Position numbers and translations under genes: made by a program. A stretch of 33,283 bases of DNA from the NCBI GenBank assembly GCA_013141375.1, contig JABFRC010000200.1, positions 1 to 33,283 of the forward strand, written 5' to 3'. The stretch is from Methylococcaceae bacterium. Lineage in GTDB: Bacteria > Pseudomonadota > Gammaproteobacteria > Methylococcales > Methylomonadaceae. A model generated the notes under the pieces. It had not been told where the DNA came from. It did no database searches and was given only the letters and a program-made list of their open reading frames with translations. Of the stretch, positions 9,134 through 19,220 are shown in pieces. Position 1 is the first letter of the stretch. Every line of letters begins with the position of its first letter.

Positions 9134-9157
9134 GTTGTCTTACCTAACGAGGCGCGT

Positions 9158-9424
9158 ATGACACTTTCTTATATTTTCGACACTTACGCCAAAACTGCAC
9201 AAGGAAAAACTCTGCATTTTAATGTGGCGCTGGATGAAGAAGATCAGCAACAAGCCTTGATCTATGCCAGGCATTGGTTGGAGGGTATCGGCTTGGAAGA
9301 AGATGCGGTAGTTACACCGGAAAATTGTTACTTCTACCACAGCCTTGTTGTACCGGCTGAGATGCGAGTCGATATCGACCGGCAAGGATATGCAATTTAC
9401 AAGATGGAAGGTTGTCCCAGGTAA
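9158..9424 (+). CDS. DUF2024-like small protein
   Basis: YIFDTYAKTAQGKTLHFNVALDEEDQQQALIYA...; GAGG Shine-Dalgarno upstream. Confidence 0.65.
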   Translation: MTLSYIFDTYAKTAQGKTLHFNVALDEEDQQQALIYARHWLEGIGLEEDAVVTPENCYFYHSLVVPAEMRVDIDRQGYAIYKMEGCPR

Positions 9425-9442
9425 GGGAAAAACGCGCTGGAA

Positions 9443-9472
9443 GTGAATCCTGTTCAATTGAATAGGATTCAC
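9443..9472. terminator. 30-bp near-perfect palindrome between convergent genes
   Basis: GTGAATCCTGTTCAATTGAATAGGATTCAC, self-complementary except for one G.T pair. No T-tract. Confidence 0.45.
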
Positions 9473-9490
9473 AGAAGACAAATTGCCGAA

Positions 9491-10045
9491 TTACTTTTTC
9501 ATTCGTTTTTTAAACAAAGAATCCAGTTTCTTATTGGTGTCCTGACTATCGAATCCAGGTGCGCGAGGTGCGACAGCTGGAGCAGGTGCCGGTGTTGCCG
9601 GAGCAACAACGATAGGCGCTGGTTGCGGAGCTATCACTTCGACAGGCTCTGGAGCTGCTTGGCTTTTGTTTAAGCGAAAGGTGTCTCCGTAGGTGGTGTC
9701 GACATCAAAGTCATCCCAGATATACACAGGATAGGCGATGGGTTTGGTCGGAATCGGAAAGGTCACCAGGTCGGCAACGCCAACGCCAATTCTTCCGCCT
9801 GTATTCACAATCCCCTTAAATAAGCCGCCAATCACGCCATAAAAAATATTGCTTTGGTTAGTGGTATTGATGATGTTTTTGGGAATTTCCAGTGGTGCAG
9901 TCGCCAGATTGGCGAAGCCATTCAGGGCTTTATTGCCAATTTTACTGCCGTAACTGGACTGGTCGGTCGCATCGTTAGCGCTGACTAAAGTCACTGAAGA
10001 TGCCAGCAGGCCCGTGATGAATAATGTGCGAATTGAGTTAGCCAT
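9491..10045 (-). CDS. Exosortase-system-associated protein, TIGR04073-like
   Basis: Signal peptide, then YGSKIGNKALNGFANLATAPLEIPKNIINTTNQSNIFYGVIGGLFKGIVNTGGRIGVGVADLVTFPIP, the pattern recognised for this family. Pro/Ala-rich tail. Confidence 0.75.
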   Translation of the reverse strand: MANSIRTLFITGLLASSVTLVSANDATDQSSYGSKIGNKALNGFANLATAPLEIPKNIINTTNQSNIFYGVIGGLFKGIVNTGGRIGVGVADLVTFPIPTKPIAYPVYIWDDFDVDTTYGDTFRLNKSQAAPEPVEVIAPQPAPIVVAPATPAPAPAVAPRAPGFDSQDTNKKLDSLFKKRMKK

Positions 10046-10100
10046 ATTTAAATCCTTGGATCAAGTTTAACGGTGCGCTTGAGTATAGCAGAGCTGACAG

Positions 10101-12392
10101 TTACTTTTTCAACGCCTTGGCGAAGGCGTTAGCCATGCTGTTTTGCACTGGCGCTTGCGGTTTGACTTTGCCGGCTGGTTTTTGCTGATTGTGCTCAGTT
10201 TTGCGTTCAGGTTTCGCCGTTGCACCGATTTCCGGCTGCGATTTCATCGATAGCGAAATGCGTTTGCGTTCGACATCAACTTCCAGCACTTTTACTTTAA
10301 CCATATCGCCGGTTTTAACAGCTTCTCTTGGATCTTTAATAAAAGTATCTGATAGATGCGAAATGTGTACCAGGCCATCCTGATGCACGCCAATATCAAC
10401 GAAAGCGCCAAAGTTGGCGACATTGGTGACAACGCCTTCCAGGCTCATGCCCGGTTGCAAATCGGTAATTTTTTCGATGCCCGCTTTAAATGCCACGCTT
10501 TTAAATTCCGGTCTGGGATCGCGGCCGGGTTTTTCCAATTCTTGCAGAATGTCAGTAACGGTCGGCAGACCAAAATGTTCATTTGTAAAGTTTGCCGCGT
10601 TTAGGCCCCGTAAAAATTGGCTTTGACCAAGCAAGTCCCGAATTGATTTGCCGGTGTTGCCGATGATGGCTTCGACAACCGGGTAGGCTTCCGGGTGAAC
10701 CGCAGAGGCATCCAGCGGATTATCGCCGTTCATCACGCGTAAAAATCCGGCCGCTTGTTCATACGCCTTATCGCCCAGCCGCGGTACTTTCTTCAACTGC
10801 TTGCGATTGGTAAACGGGCCGTTTTCATCGCGGAAAGCGACAATATTTTCGCTGACGCTGGTCGAGAGACCAGACACCTGTTTCAGTAAGGCGACTGATG
10901 CCGTATTGACGTCGACGCCGACCGCGTTAACGCAGTCTTCGACAACGGCATCCAGGCTCTTTGCCAGTTGCACCTGATTAACATCATGCTGATACTGGCC
11001 CACGCCGATAGATTTTGGATCGATTTTAACCAGTTCTGCCAGCGGATCTTGCAAGCGCCTGGCGATGGAGACCGCGCCGCGCAAGGATACATCGAGATTT
11101 GGGAATTCTTTGGCCGCCAATTCTGATGCGGAATACACCGACGCACCGGCTTCAGAGACAGTAATTTTGGTGAATTTGAGTGCGCTGTAGCGCTTCATCA
11201 AGTCAGCTACCAGTTGATCGGTTTCGCGTGAGCCGGTGCCATTGCCGATGCTGACCAAGTCAACATGATGCTGCCCAATCAGTTTTGCCAAAGTTTCAAT
11301 GGATTCATCCCATTGCTGTTTGGGTGGATGTGGATAAATGGTATGGGTGGCCAATAGTTTGCCGGTGGAATCAACTACGGCGACTTTAACACCGGTGCGT
11401 ATGCCGGGATCCAGGCCCATGGTTGCTTTTGGGCCGGCTGGTGCAGCCAGTAATAAATCTTTTAAATTGCTGGCAAATACCCGGATGGCTTCAAGTTCTG
11501 CCGCTTCGCGTAGGCGCAATTTCAAATCCAGGTCGATACGCGTGAATAATTTAATTTTCCAGGCAAAACGTGCGGTTTCCGCCAGCCAGGCATCAGCCGG
11601 TTTGGATGTATCGCTTACGTTGAGATGTTTGCTGACAAACTGGGCATAAAGATCGTGCTCTTCTTTATCTTGCTCACCCGGTTTTAGATTGATGCTTAAC
11701 AAATCTTCATTGCGACCACGGAACAAAGCCAAGGCTCGGTGCGATGGGATTTTATTGATGGCTTCCTGATAATCAAAATAATCCTGAAACTTCGCGGCTT
11801 CGTGCTCTTTTCCCGAAATAACCGTAGCGTGCAATATGCCTTTTTGCCAGATGCGCTCCCGTAATTCGGCTAATAAACCGGCATCTTCAGAAATACGTTC
11901 CATGATGATTTGTCTGGCGCCTTCAAGAGCAGTGGCAACATCGGGAACGGCTTTTTCTTCGTTAATATAGCTAAGAGCGGCTTGATCAGGGATCAGGCTG
12001 CGGTCATCCAGTATGGCATCGGCCAAGGGTTCAAGTCCGGCTTCGCGAGCAATCTGTGCTTTGGTGCGACGTTTGGGTTTATAGGGTAAATACAAATCTT
12101 CGAGCAGTGTTTTGGTGTCTGCATCATTAATTGCATGTTCCAGTTCCGGCGTCAGTTTGCCCTGTCCGGTGATGCTTTCCAGAATGGTCTGTCTGCGATC
12201 GTTGAGTTCGCGTAAATAACTCAAGCGTTCATCCAGCATTCGTAATTGCGTGTCATCGAGACCGCCGGTGGCTTCTTTACGATATCTGGAAATGAATGGT
12301 ACGGTGGACCCCTCGTCTAAGAGTGCAACAGCAGCACTGACTTGTTTGATATTAACGGCGAGTTCTTCGGCGATGCGTTTGATTACGTCCAT
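10101..12392 (-). CDS. tex: Tex-family transcription accessory protein / S1 RNA-binding protein
   Basis: [44 protein letters not shown]-terminal S1 domain ([35 protein letters not shown]). Confidence 0.97.
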   Translation of the reverse strand: MDVIKRIAEELAVNIKQVSAAVALLDEGSTVPFISRYRKEATGGLDDTQLRMLDERLSYLRELNDRRQTILESITGQGKLTPELEHAINDADTKTLLEDLYLPYKPKRRTKAQIAREAGLEPLADAILDDRSLIPDQAALSYINEEKAVPDVATALEGARQIIMERISEDAGLLAELRERIWQKGILHATVISGKEHEAAKFQDYFDYQEAINKIPSHRALALFRGRNEDLLSINLKPGEQDKEEHDLYAQFVSKHLNVSDTSKPADAWLAETARFAWKIKLFTRIDLDLKLRLREAAELEAIRVFASNLKDLLLAAPAGPKATMGLDPGIRTGVKVAVVDSTGKLLATHTIYPHPPKQQWDESIETLAKLIGQHHVDLVSIGNGTGSRETDQLVADLMKRYSALKFTKITVSEAGASVYSASELAAKEFPNLDVSLRGAVSIARRLQDPLAELVKIDPKSIGVGQYQHDVNQVQLAKSLDAVVEDCVNAVGVDVNTASVALLKQVSGLSTSVSENIVAFRDENGPFTNRKQLKKVPRLGDKAYEQAAGFLRVMNGDNPLDASAVHPEAYPVVEAIIGNTGKSIRDLLGQSQFLRGLNAANFTNEHFGLPTVTDILQELEKPGRDPRPEFKSVAFKAGIEKITDLQPGMSLEGVVTNVANFGAFVDIGVHQDGLVHISHLSDTFIKDPREAVKTGDMVKVKVLEVDVERKRISLSMKSQPEIGATAKPERKTEHNQQKPAGKVKPQAPVQNSMANAFAKALKK

Positions 12393-12467
12393 TTTTGGAA
12401 TTCTTGATAATTAATGGGAGTGGTGTGCGCGCATTGTAAATTCAGTCTTACATTTCTTAAAGCGCAT

Positions 12468-12507
12468 AAAAAAACCGGAACCCGAGATATTTCCTCAGGC
12501 TCCGGTT
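12468..12507 (-). terminator. Rho-independent terminator of the ctpA operon
   Basis: Minus strand: AACCGGAGCCTGAG...CTCGGGTTCCGGTT followed by a run of T (seven A on + at 12468-12474). About a 14-bp stem including G.T pairs. Confidence 0.9.
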
Positions 12508-12520
12508 CGATTAATCAAGA

Positions 12521-13840
12521 TTATTTGATGATGCTAATGCCTTTAAGCAAGTTAAGCGCCTCGTATAAACCATAGTCTTTGAGCTCAAGGGGTTCGTCCT
12601 TTTTATCTTCCTGGCCTTTTTTCTTGGCGTCAGCCGCTTCTTTGTCATTTTGTAAATGATGAGACAGATCAGCTTCCTTGACGGGTGTGAACTCGGCTTT
12701 ATCCAGTGCTTCCAGTTTGACCCGCGCAACTGTGACATCAGGCTCGATGCCTTCGGCCTGAATGGAGCGACCTGAAGGGGTGAAGTATCGGGCTGTGGTT
12801 AATTTGACCGCGGCGCCGTTACTGGTTGGCAAGATGGTTTGCACGGAGCCTTTGCCAAACGACTTTTCACCCATGATAACCGCACGTTTTTGATCTTGCA
12901 GCGCACCGGCAACAATTTCAGAAGCGGATGCTGAGCCGGCATTGATCAACACAACAATCGGCGCGCCATTCAAAAGGTCATCCGGTGCTGCATTAAAACG
13001 CATTTCAGAGTTGGCAATGCGACCTTCGGTATAGACAATCAGTCCGCTTTTGATAAAGGCGTCGCTGACTTCAACGGCTGCATTTAACACACCACCGGGG
13101 TTATTTCTTAAATCCAGCACCAGGCCTTTTAAGTCAGCACCGTTTTCTTTTTTAAGTGCGGCAAGCGATTCTTTCAGGCCTTCACCGGTACCTGATTGAA
13201 AGCTGCTGATACGAAGATAACCGAAGTTTTTTTCAAGTAAGCGACTCTTCACGCTTTTAACTTTAATGATGTCTCTGGCTAAAGTAATTTTTAAAGGGGC
13301 TTCTGCGCCTTCACGCACGACAGTCAATAAAATTTTGCTGCCTGGCTCACCCCTCATCAGCTTGACGGCGTCGGCCAGCGACATGCCTTTGACGGGTTGA
13401 TCATCCAGTCTGACAATCAGATCACCGGTTTTGATGCCTGCGCGTTGTGCGGGGGTATCGTCAATTGGAGAGACGACTTTAATAAAGCCGTTTTCCATAG
13501 TGACTTCTATACCTAAGCCGCCAAATTGTCCGGTGGTACCTTCTTTTAGCTCTTGATATTCATCAGCTGCCAGATAAGCCGAATGTGGGTCGAGTCCGCT
13601 CAGCATGCCTCTAACAGCGTCTTCCAATAACTTTTTATCGGTGACGGGCTCGACATAGTCTTGCTTGATGCGGCCAAAAATCTCGGTAAAAGTGCGTAAA
13701 TCTTCATAAGGGAGCACTTCTGTATTGGTTGAGGTAGCGGCTGGGTTGTTTTTCTCAGCTACGACACTGCCACAGATACCAATAAATACTCCGAGTGTTA
13801 CCCCTAGAGACAAGATGAATATATTTTTCTTTTTCAGCAT
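12521..13840 (-). CDS. ctpA: S41-family C-terminal processing peptidase
   Basis: TFTEIFGRIKQDYVEPV, PDZ domain, LRNNPGG, NAGSASASEIVAGALQD, GKGSVQTI. Confidence 0.95.
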   Translation of the reverse strand: MLKKKNIFILSLGVTLGVFIGICGSVVAEKNNPAATSTNTEVLPYEDLRTFTEIFGRIKQDYVEPVTDKKLLEDAVRGMLSGLDPHSAYLAADEYQELKEGTTGQFGGLGIEVTMENGFIKVVSPIDDTPAQRAGIKTGDLIVRLDDQPVKGMSLADAVKLMRGEPGSKILLTVVREGAEAPLKITLARDIIKVKSVKSRLLEKNFGYLRISSFQSGTGEGLKESLAALKKENGADLKGLVLDLRNNPGGVLNAAVEVSDAFIKSGLIVYTEGRIANSEMRFNAAPDDLLNGAPIVVLINAGSASASEIVAGALQDQKRAVIMGEKSFGKGSVQTILPTSNGAAVKLTTARYFTPSGRSIQAEGIEPDVTVARVKLEALDKAEFTPVKEADLSHHLQNDKEAADAKKKGQEDKKDEPLELKDYGLYEALNLLKGISIIK

Positions 13841-13908
13841 GTAATTTCAAACTCCAAACGATCAATATTAATAGTAATCAACGCATGTTTAATTGGCTGT
13901 TCGGCTTT

Positions 13909-15102
13909 TCAGCGGCGACACCAAGCAATCGGGTCGACCGGTTTACCTTTTTTGCGTATGCCGAAGTACAATCCAGGCTCGCTTCGACCACCGCTTTGCC
14001 CGACGGTAGCAATAATCTCTCCGGCCTCAACTTTGTCACCCACTTTTTTATAGAGGCTTTGGTTGAAGGCATATAGCGTCATGTAATCATTGCCATGCTC
14101 GACAATGAGCAGCATGCCGTAGTCTTTAAGCCAGTCGGCATAGACCACCTCGCCATTGGTTACTGCGTGTATTTCAGTACCTTCTTTGGCGTCAATTAAC
14201 ACGCCACCATCACCGGCAACTTCTGCGTTATTTCCGGTTTTATTGCGTAATTGTCCCGCAACTGGCCAAGGTAATGTTCCCTTAAGTTCGGAAAAATCAC
14301 CTTTAAGTACAGGAAAACTCTCCCCAGTTTCAGCACTTGCAACATTTACAACGGGTGGTGCTGTCTGATGGTGGAGTTGTTCTTTCACCCATTCAACCGC
14401 TGACATTGAGTCATCGGAGCTTCGATCGGTAGAAGCAATGAGGTTTTTTAATGTACGTTCGCTTTCTTTTAAACGGTTTATTTGCTGTTCGTTAGTAAGA
14501 TAATCGTTGCTAAATTGTGCCAGCAAGTTGGCGCGTTTTTCTTTGATATCATCGGCTTTTAGTTGTTCAGATTTTTGCTGACTAAGAACGTTCTCTAACG
14601 ATGTCGATTCTTCCTGTTGACGCTGCTCTAATGTAGTTAATTGGCTCAGTGTGTTATTGAGTTGGTTCAACTTCGATATGCGGGCGGCATTCAGGTAGCC
14701 ATAATAGACCATCATTCTGCTAGATAATGCCGGATCTTTTTGATTCAGCAACAATTTTAATTTTTCTTGTTGCCCCATCGCATGAGCGGCTTTTATTTGG
14801 CCGGCCAATTCCTTGTTATGTTTAGCGACTTCAGTTTTGAGCTGGGTTAATTCTTTACGAATTTTACTCAGGTTGTTATTAGTTGTTTCCGCCTTGGTGT
14901 TTAAAGTTCTGAGTAACGCGGCTGTGTTTCCGTAAAGTTTCTCAATTTCCGCCAGTTGCGCATTCAGCGAAGTTTTTTGCTTATCATCGACAGCAGTTTC
15001 AGTATCGGCTTCACTCAGCTCAATAACCGGCTCGGGCACCTCGCTGTTTGCGGGGGCTTGATATAGGGCGAGCAAACATAAAAAAACTACCCTTCTTTTC
15101 AT
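13909..15102 (-). CDS. envC: Murein hydrolase activator EnvC (coiled coil plus degenerate M23/LytM domain)
   Basis: Signal peptide, long coiled coil, C-terminal VVYADWLKDYGMLLIVEHGNDYMTLYAFNQSLYKKVGDKVEAGEIIATVGQSGG. ATGA overlap with gpmI. Confidence 0.92.
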   Translation of the reverse strand: MKRRVVFLCLLALYQAPANSEVPEPVIELSEADTETAVDDKQKTSLNAQLAEIEKLYGNTAALLRTLNTKAETTNNNLSKIRKELTQLKTEVAKHNKELAGQIKAAHAMGQQEKLKLLLNQKDPALSSRMMVYYGYLNAARISKLNQLNNTLSQLTTLEQRQQEESTSLENVLSQQKSEQLKADDIKEKRANLLAQFSNDYLTNEQQINRLKESERTLKNLIASTDRSSDDSMSAVEWVKEQLHHQTAPPVVNVASAETGESFPVLKGDFSELKGTLPWPVAGQLRNKTGNNAEVAGDGGVLIDAKEGTEIHAVTNGEVVYADWLKDYGMLLIVEHGNDYMTLYAFNQSLYKKVGDKVEAGEIIATVGQSGGRSEPGLYFGIRKKGKPVDPIAWCRR

Positions 15103-16655
15103 TCACTGTTTGCTACTTTAATGAGCGATCGCCCCGTCATTTCAGCCGGCTGCGGCAAGCCAAGAATTGCCAGCATGGTCGGCGCAAGGTCTGACAAGCT
15201 GCCGCCGTCTTCCAATTGGCCTTTGCCACAGACATAGACCAGAGGTACCGGATTGGTGGTGTGGGCTGTGTGCGGCTCGCCAGTGATCGGATCGCGCATT
15301 TGCTCGATATTGCCATGATCTGCAGTCAGCAGTAATTGACCACCTACCGATTGCAGTGCGATTAGAATGCGTTGCAATGCGGCATCAACAGCTTCAACGG
15401 CCTTGATTGCAGCATCCAGCACACCGGTATGACCGACCATATCGCAATTGGCGTAGTTGCAGATAATGACGTCGTATTTCCCGCCGGTAATCGCCTCGAC
15501 CATGTGATCGGTCACTTCTACGGAGCTCATTTCCGGTTGTAAATCATAGGTTCTTACCTTGGGTGACGGAACCAGAATTCTATCTTCGCCAGGGAATGGT
15601 GTATCTACGCCGCCATTTAAAAAGAAAGTGACATGGGCGTATTTCTCGGTTTCTGCCAATCGCAATTGGGTTAGCCCCAAGTTCGATAAATATTCGCCCA
15701 GTCCGTTTTTTATATCGCTTGAGGGGTAGGCAACATCATAATCAAAGGCATGATGATATTCGGTCAGGGTGCAAAAATAGCCTGAGTGAGCGGCATGGCC
15801 TCGTTCAAAGGCATCAAAATCTTTTTCGGTAATGGCTTGAGAAATTTCTCTGGCGCGATCGGCGCGAAAATTCATAAAAACGACAGAATCATCCGGGTCC
15901 AAGGCAATTGCATGTCCATCGTCAGACAAAATACCGGTAGGCAAAACAAATTCGTCTGTCTCACCTCGCGCGTAAGCGTCATGTAAGCCGGTCGATGCAG
16001 AATCAGTATAAAAGTCGGCTTTGCCTTTGACGATTAAATCGTAACCACGCTGCACGCGATCCCAGCGATTGTCTCTGTCCATTGCATAAAAGCGGCCAAC
16101 GATTGAGGCAATCTTGCCTACGCCCAGGTCAGCAAACTTTTTATCCAGTAAATCAATGGAGGATTGGGCGCTTTTGGGCGGCACATCTCGGCCATCAAGA
16201 AAGGCATGTAAATAAATCTTTTCCAGACCTTTTCGGGCAGCCAATTCTATCAATGCGATGATTTGGTCTTCATGGCTGTGCACGCCGCCAGGCGATAACA
16301 GTCCCAGAATATGTAAGGCCTTGCCTTTGATTTTGGCCAGCTCGATAGCGCGAGATAAAACGGGATTAGAGAAAAAGCTGCCGTCTTCTATGGCATCATT
16401 TACTTTAGAGAAATCCTGAGGAACATAGCGGCCTGTACCAATGTGGATATGTCCCACTTCGGAATTGCCCATTTGTTCGGCTGGCAAGCCAACCGATCGT
16501 CCCGAGCAATCCAGATATGTCATTGGATAATCTTTTTGCAAGTTATCCCAACAAGGCGTTTTGGCTAATGCAATCGCATTATAATCGGGATTAGCGGAAT
16601 ACCCGAATCCATCAAGTATCAGCAGGACTAAAGGCTTTGGCCGATTCGACAGCAT
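15099..16655 (-). CDS. gpmI: 2,3-bisphosphoglycerate-independent phosphoglycerate mutase
   Basis: LVLLILDGFGYS, GNSEVGHIHIGTGR, HAFLDGRDVPPKSA, NYANCDMVGHTG, TADHGNIEQM. Confidence 0.97.
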   Translation of the reverse strand: MLSNRPKPLVLLILDGFGYSANPDYNAIALAKTPCWDNLQKDYPMTYLDCSGRSVGLPAEQMGNSEVGHIHIGTGRYVPQDFSKVNDAIEDGSFFSNPVLSRAIELAKIKGKALHILGLLSPGGVHSHEDQIIALIELAARKGLEKIYLHAFLDGRDVPPKSAQSSIDLLDKKFADLGVGKIASIVGRFYAMDRDNRWDRVQRGYDLIVKGKADFYTDSASTGLHDAYARGETDEFVLPTGILSDDGHAIALDPDDSVVFMNFRADRAREISQAITEKDFDAFERGHAAHSGYFCTLTEYHHAFDYDVAYPSSDIKNGLGEYLSNLGLTQLRLAETEKYAHVTFFLNGGVDTPFPGEDRILVPSPKVRTYDLQPEMSSVEVTDHMVEAITGGKYDVIICNYANCDMVGHTGVLDAAIKAVEAVDAALQRILIALQSVGGQLLLTADHGNIEQMRDPITGEPHTAHTTNPVPLVYVCGKGQLEDGGSLSDLAPTMLAILGLPQPAEMTGRSLIKVANSE

Positions 16656-16911
16656 TTATTTAACTCTCCAAACATACACATTAATATTACGAATTGCCAT
16701 GAAAGCTGGCTCAGTCGAAGGGATTTTTCTCGCACCCAAATGATTCAAAATAATGTATCATTTGACCGGATATACCGTTTATTTATCTACTCTGACAATG
16801 GTACGTAACCAATTAGTTATATTAAACACGTTTAAGCGGGTTGTGTATAAATAATTATCTCCCTTCTTTCGATAACATTTTGGTCTTGTTGTAAAAGTCA
16901 TCAAATACAAT

Positions 16912-17226
16912 ATGGAAATCAAACACGATCATTCGTTGTATGCCGATAGTGACATTACCAAGGCTGCAAACCGCTTGAAAGCGATGTCTCACCCGCTACG
17001 CTTAAAAATTTTGTGTGTGCTTGGCAACCAGTCAATGTGTGTGCAGGATATTGTTGAACTTGTGGGCACCAGTCAGAGCAATATTTCTCAGCATTTATCG
17101 ATACTTAGAGATAAGAAAATCATAGATTTTAAAAAAGATGCCAATCGGGTGTTTTATTTCATTGACGATGCCCGAGTTTTACAATTGATCAAAATGATGC
17201 AGGAAGTATTCTGCTCTCAACATTAA
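16912..17226 (+). CDS. ArsR-family transcriptional regulator
   Basis: LKAMSHPLRLKILCVLGNQSMCVQDIVELVGTSQSNISQHLSILRDKKIIDFKKDANRVFYFI; C-terminal VFCSQH. Confidence 0.9.
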   Translation: MEIKHDHSLYADSDITKAANRLKAMSHPLRLKILCVLGNQSMCVQDIVELVGTSQSNISQHLSILRDKKIIDFKKDANRVFYFIDDARVLQLIKMMQEVFCSQH

Positions 17227-17258
17227 CCCGATTTTTACTCAATTTATTAAAGTGACTC

Positions 17259-17693
17259 ATGGATCGTTATCTGGAATTTATCTTAAATCATTACTGGCTG
17301 TCGATTGCCTTGGCTGTTGTTACGTTTTTACTCATTCAAGAGTTTTTTGATACGACGTTTAAAAAATTCTCATCCGTTTCTCCTTTGGAAGCCGTCACTA
17401 AAATGAATGATGGTAATACTGTCGTTGTGGACGTGCGCGAGCCTGATGAATACAAGGTTAGCCATGTTGTTGATGCGATTAATGCGCCATTGAGCAAGTT
17501 AAACGAACAACTCGTCAAGCTGGAAGCTCACAAAAAAGGCTCTATACTGTTGGCTTGTCAGAATGGCACGCGCTCTGCAGCTGCGGCAAAAATTTTGACA
17601 AAAGCTGGATTTGAGCAAGTTTTCGTTATTACTGGCGGAATGCAGGCCTGGGAAGTCGATTACAAGTTGCCAATCAGAATTTCCAAAAAATAA
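17259..17693 (+). CDS. Membrane-anchored rhodanese-like protein (YibN-like)
   Basis: N-terminal TM helix; VVDVREPDEYKVSHVVDAINAPLSKL; active-site LACQNGTRSAAAA. Lies upstream of secB-gpsA. Confidence 0.9.
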   Translation: MDRYLEFILNHYWLSIALAVVTFLLIQEFFDTTFKKFSSVSPLEAVTKMNDGNTVVVDVREPDEYKVSHVVDAINAPLSKLNEQLVKLEAHKKGSILLACQNGTRSAAAAKILTKAGFEQVFVITGGMQAWEVDYKLPIRISKK

Positions 17694-17730
17694 ATTATCC
17701 TTACACAATTAACTTATCGAGCAAAACATC

Positions 17731-18198
17731 ATGGCCGAAGAAAACGCAGCAGTTGAAAAACAATTTTCCATTCAAAAAATCTATACCAAAGATCTCTCTT
17801 TCGAAACACCTAACTCACCCAAGACGTTTACCTTGCAATGGGAACCGGTGGTCGATTTCAACTTAGGTACCAATGTTGAGCATTTGGAAGATTCTTTATA
17901 CGAAGTTGTTTTGTCTGTCACCATCACTGTTAAAAGTGGCGAGACAACAGCTTATCTGGCTGAAGTCAAACAAGCCGGTATTTTTTCATTAGGCGGATTT
18001 ACTGAGCAAGAATTGGGTCCAATGCTTGGCAGTTTCTGCCCGAACATACTGTTTCCTTATGCCAGAGAAACTATTTCTGACATCGTTGCCAGAGGCGGCT
18101 TTCCTCAAATGCTGTTGGCACCGGTTAATTTCGATGCCTTATATGCGCAGCATTTGCAACAGGCACAGCAATCTGCCGGTTCTGAAACTCTTAACTAA
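17731..18198 (+). CDS. secB: Protein-export chaperone SecB
   Basis: [75 protein letters not shown]. Confidence 0.97.
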   Translation: MAEENAAVEKQFSIQKIYTKDLSFETPNSPKTFTLQWEPVVDFNLGTNVEHLEDSLYEVVLSVTITVKSGETTAYLAEVKQAGIFSLGGFTEQELGPMLGSFCPNILFPYARETISDIVARGGFPQMLLAPVNFDALYAQHLQQAQQSAGSETLN

Positions 18199-18206
18199 GT
18201 CCACGC

Positions 18207-19205
18207 ATGAACCAAAAAATAACCGTTCTCGGTGCAGGATCCTGGGGCACCGCATTAGCAATGTTGGCAGCCAGAAATGGCTGTCAAACTCTGTTGTGGG
18301 GGCATAAGCCCGCGCATATCGACGCGCTAAAAAACGACCGGGAAAACAAACATTATTTGCCCGGTTTGGCGTTTTCGGACAATTTGTCGGTCACGTCAGA
18401 TTTGGCCGAAGCTGCCGCTTTCAGTGATTTGATTCTGGTTTCTGTACCCAGCCGGGCTTTCAAAGACACCTTGGTTAAGCTCAAGCCTTTTACCCGTGAT
18501 GGCGTGCAGATTGCCTGGGCCACAAAGGGGTTTAATTCTGAGAATGGTTCCTTGCTGCATGAAGTCGTAGCGGAAGTTTTTACGCCCAATACACCGGCGG
18601 CTTTTCTTTCTGGCCCCAGTTTTGCGCGTGAAGTGGCAGCAGATCTGCCAACGGCGGTAACGATTGCATCTGCACAGACGGAGTTTGCCAATCAATTGGC
18701 CGATATTCTTCATAGCGGTCGTTTCCGCGCCTATACCAACTCTGATTTGGTTGGCGTAGAAGTTGGCGGGGCAGTTAAAAACGTCATGGCGATTGCCGCT
18801 GGTATTGCCGATGGACTTGGCTTTGGTGCCAACACGCGTGCAGCATTAATTACGCGAGGTCTGAATGAGATCATCCGCTTGGGCATCGAGTTAGGCGGTA
18901 AAAGAGAGACCTTCATGGGCTTGGCGGGATTGGGAGATCTTCTTTTGACCTGCACTGACAATCAATCCAGAAATCGTCGTTTTGGTTTGGCTTTAGGTCA
19001 GGGCAAAGACAGAGCCACCGCTACAGCAGAAATTGGCCAGGAAATCGAAGGGGTTTCAGCGGCCAGGGAAACGTTTTTGTTGGCTCAAAAACACGGAATA
19101 GAAATGCCCATTACTGAGCAAACCTACAAAGTGTTGTATGAAGGCTTGGCTCCACTGACGGCAGTAGAAAACCTGCTGGCACGCGATCCCAAAGCTGAAT
19201 CGTAA
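18207..19205 (+). CDS. gpsA: NAD(P)H-dependent glycerol-3-phosphate dehydrogenase
   Basis: ITVLGAGSWGTALAMLAARNG, LSGPSFAREVA, GGAVKNVMAIAAGIADGLGFGANTRAALITRGL. Confidence 0.97.
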   Translation: MNQKITVLGAGSWGTALAMLAARNGCQTLLWGHKPAHIDALKNDRENKHYLPGLAFSDNLSVTSDLAEAAAFSDLILVSVPSRAFKDTLVKLKPFTRDGVQIAWATKGFNSENGSLLHEVVAEVFTPNTPAAFLSGPSFAREVAADLPTAVTIASAQTEFANQLADILHSGRFRAYTNSDLVGVEVGGAVKNVMAIAAGIADGLGFGANTRAALITRGLNEIIRLGIELGGKRETFMGLAGLGDLLLTCTDNQSRNRRFGLALGQGKDRATATAEIGQEIEGVSAARETFLLAQKHGIEMPITEQTYKVLYEGLAPLTAVENLLARDPKAES

Positions 19206-19220
19206 ATCCCCAGTTTTAAG

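Noticed and set aside
12511-12738. 75-aa minus ORF at the ctpA 3' end
   Set aside because: Alternate frame inside a clear ctpA frame; no independent support.
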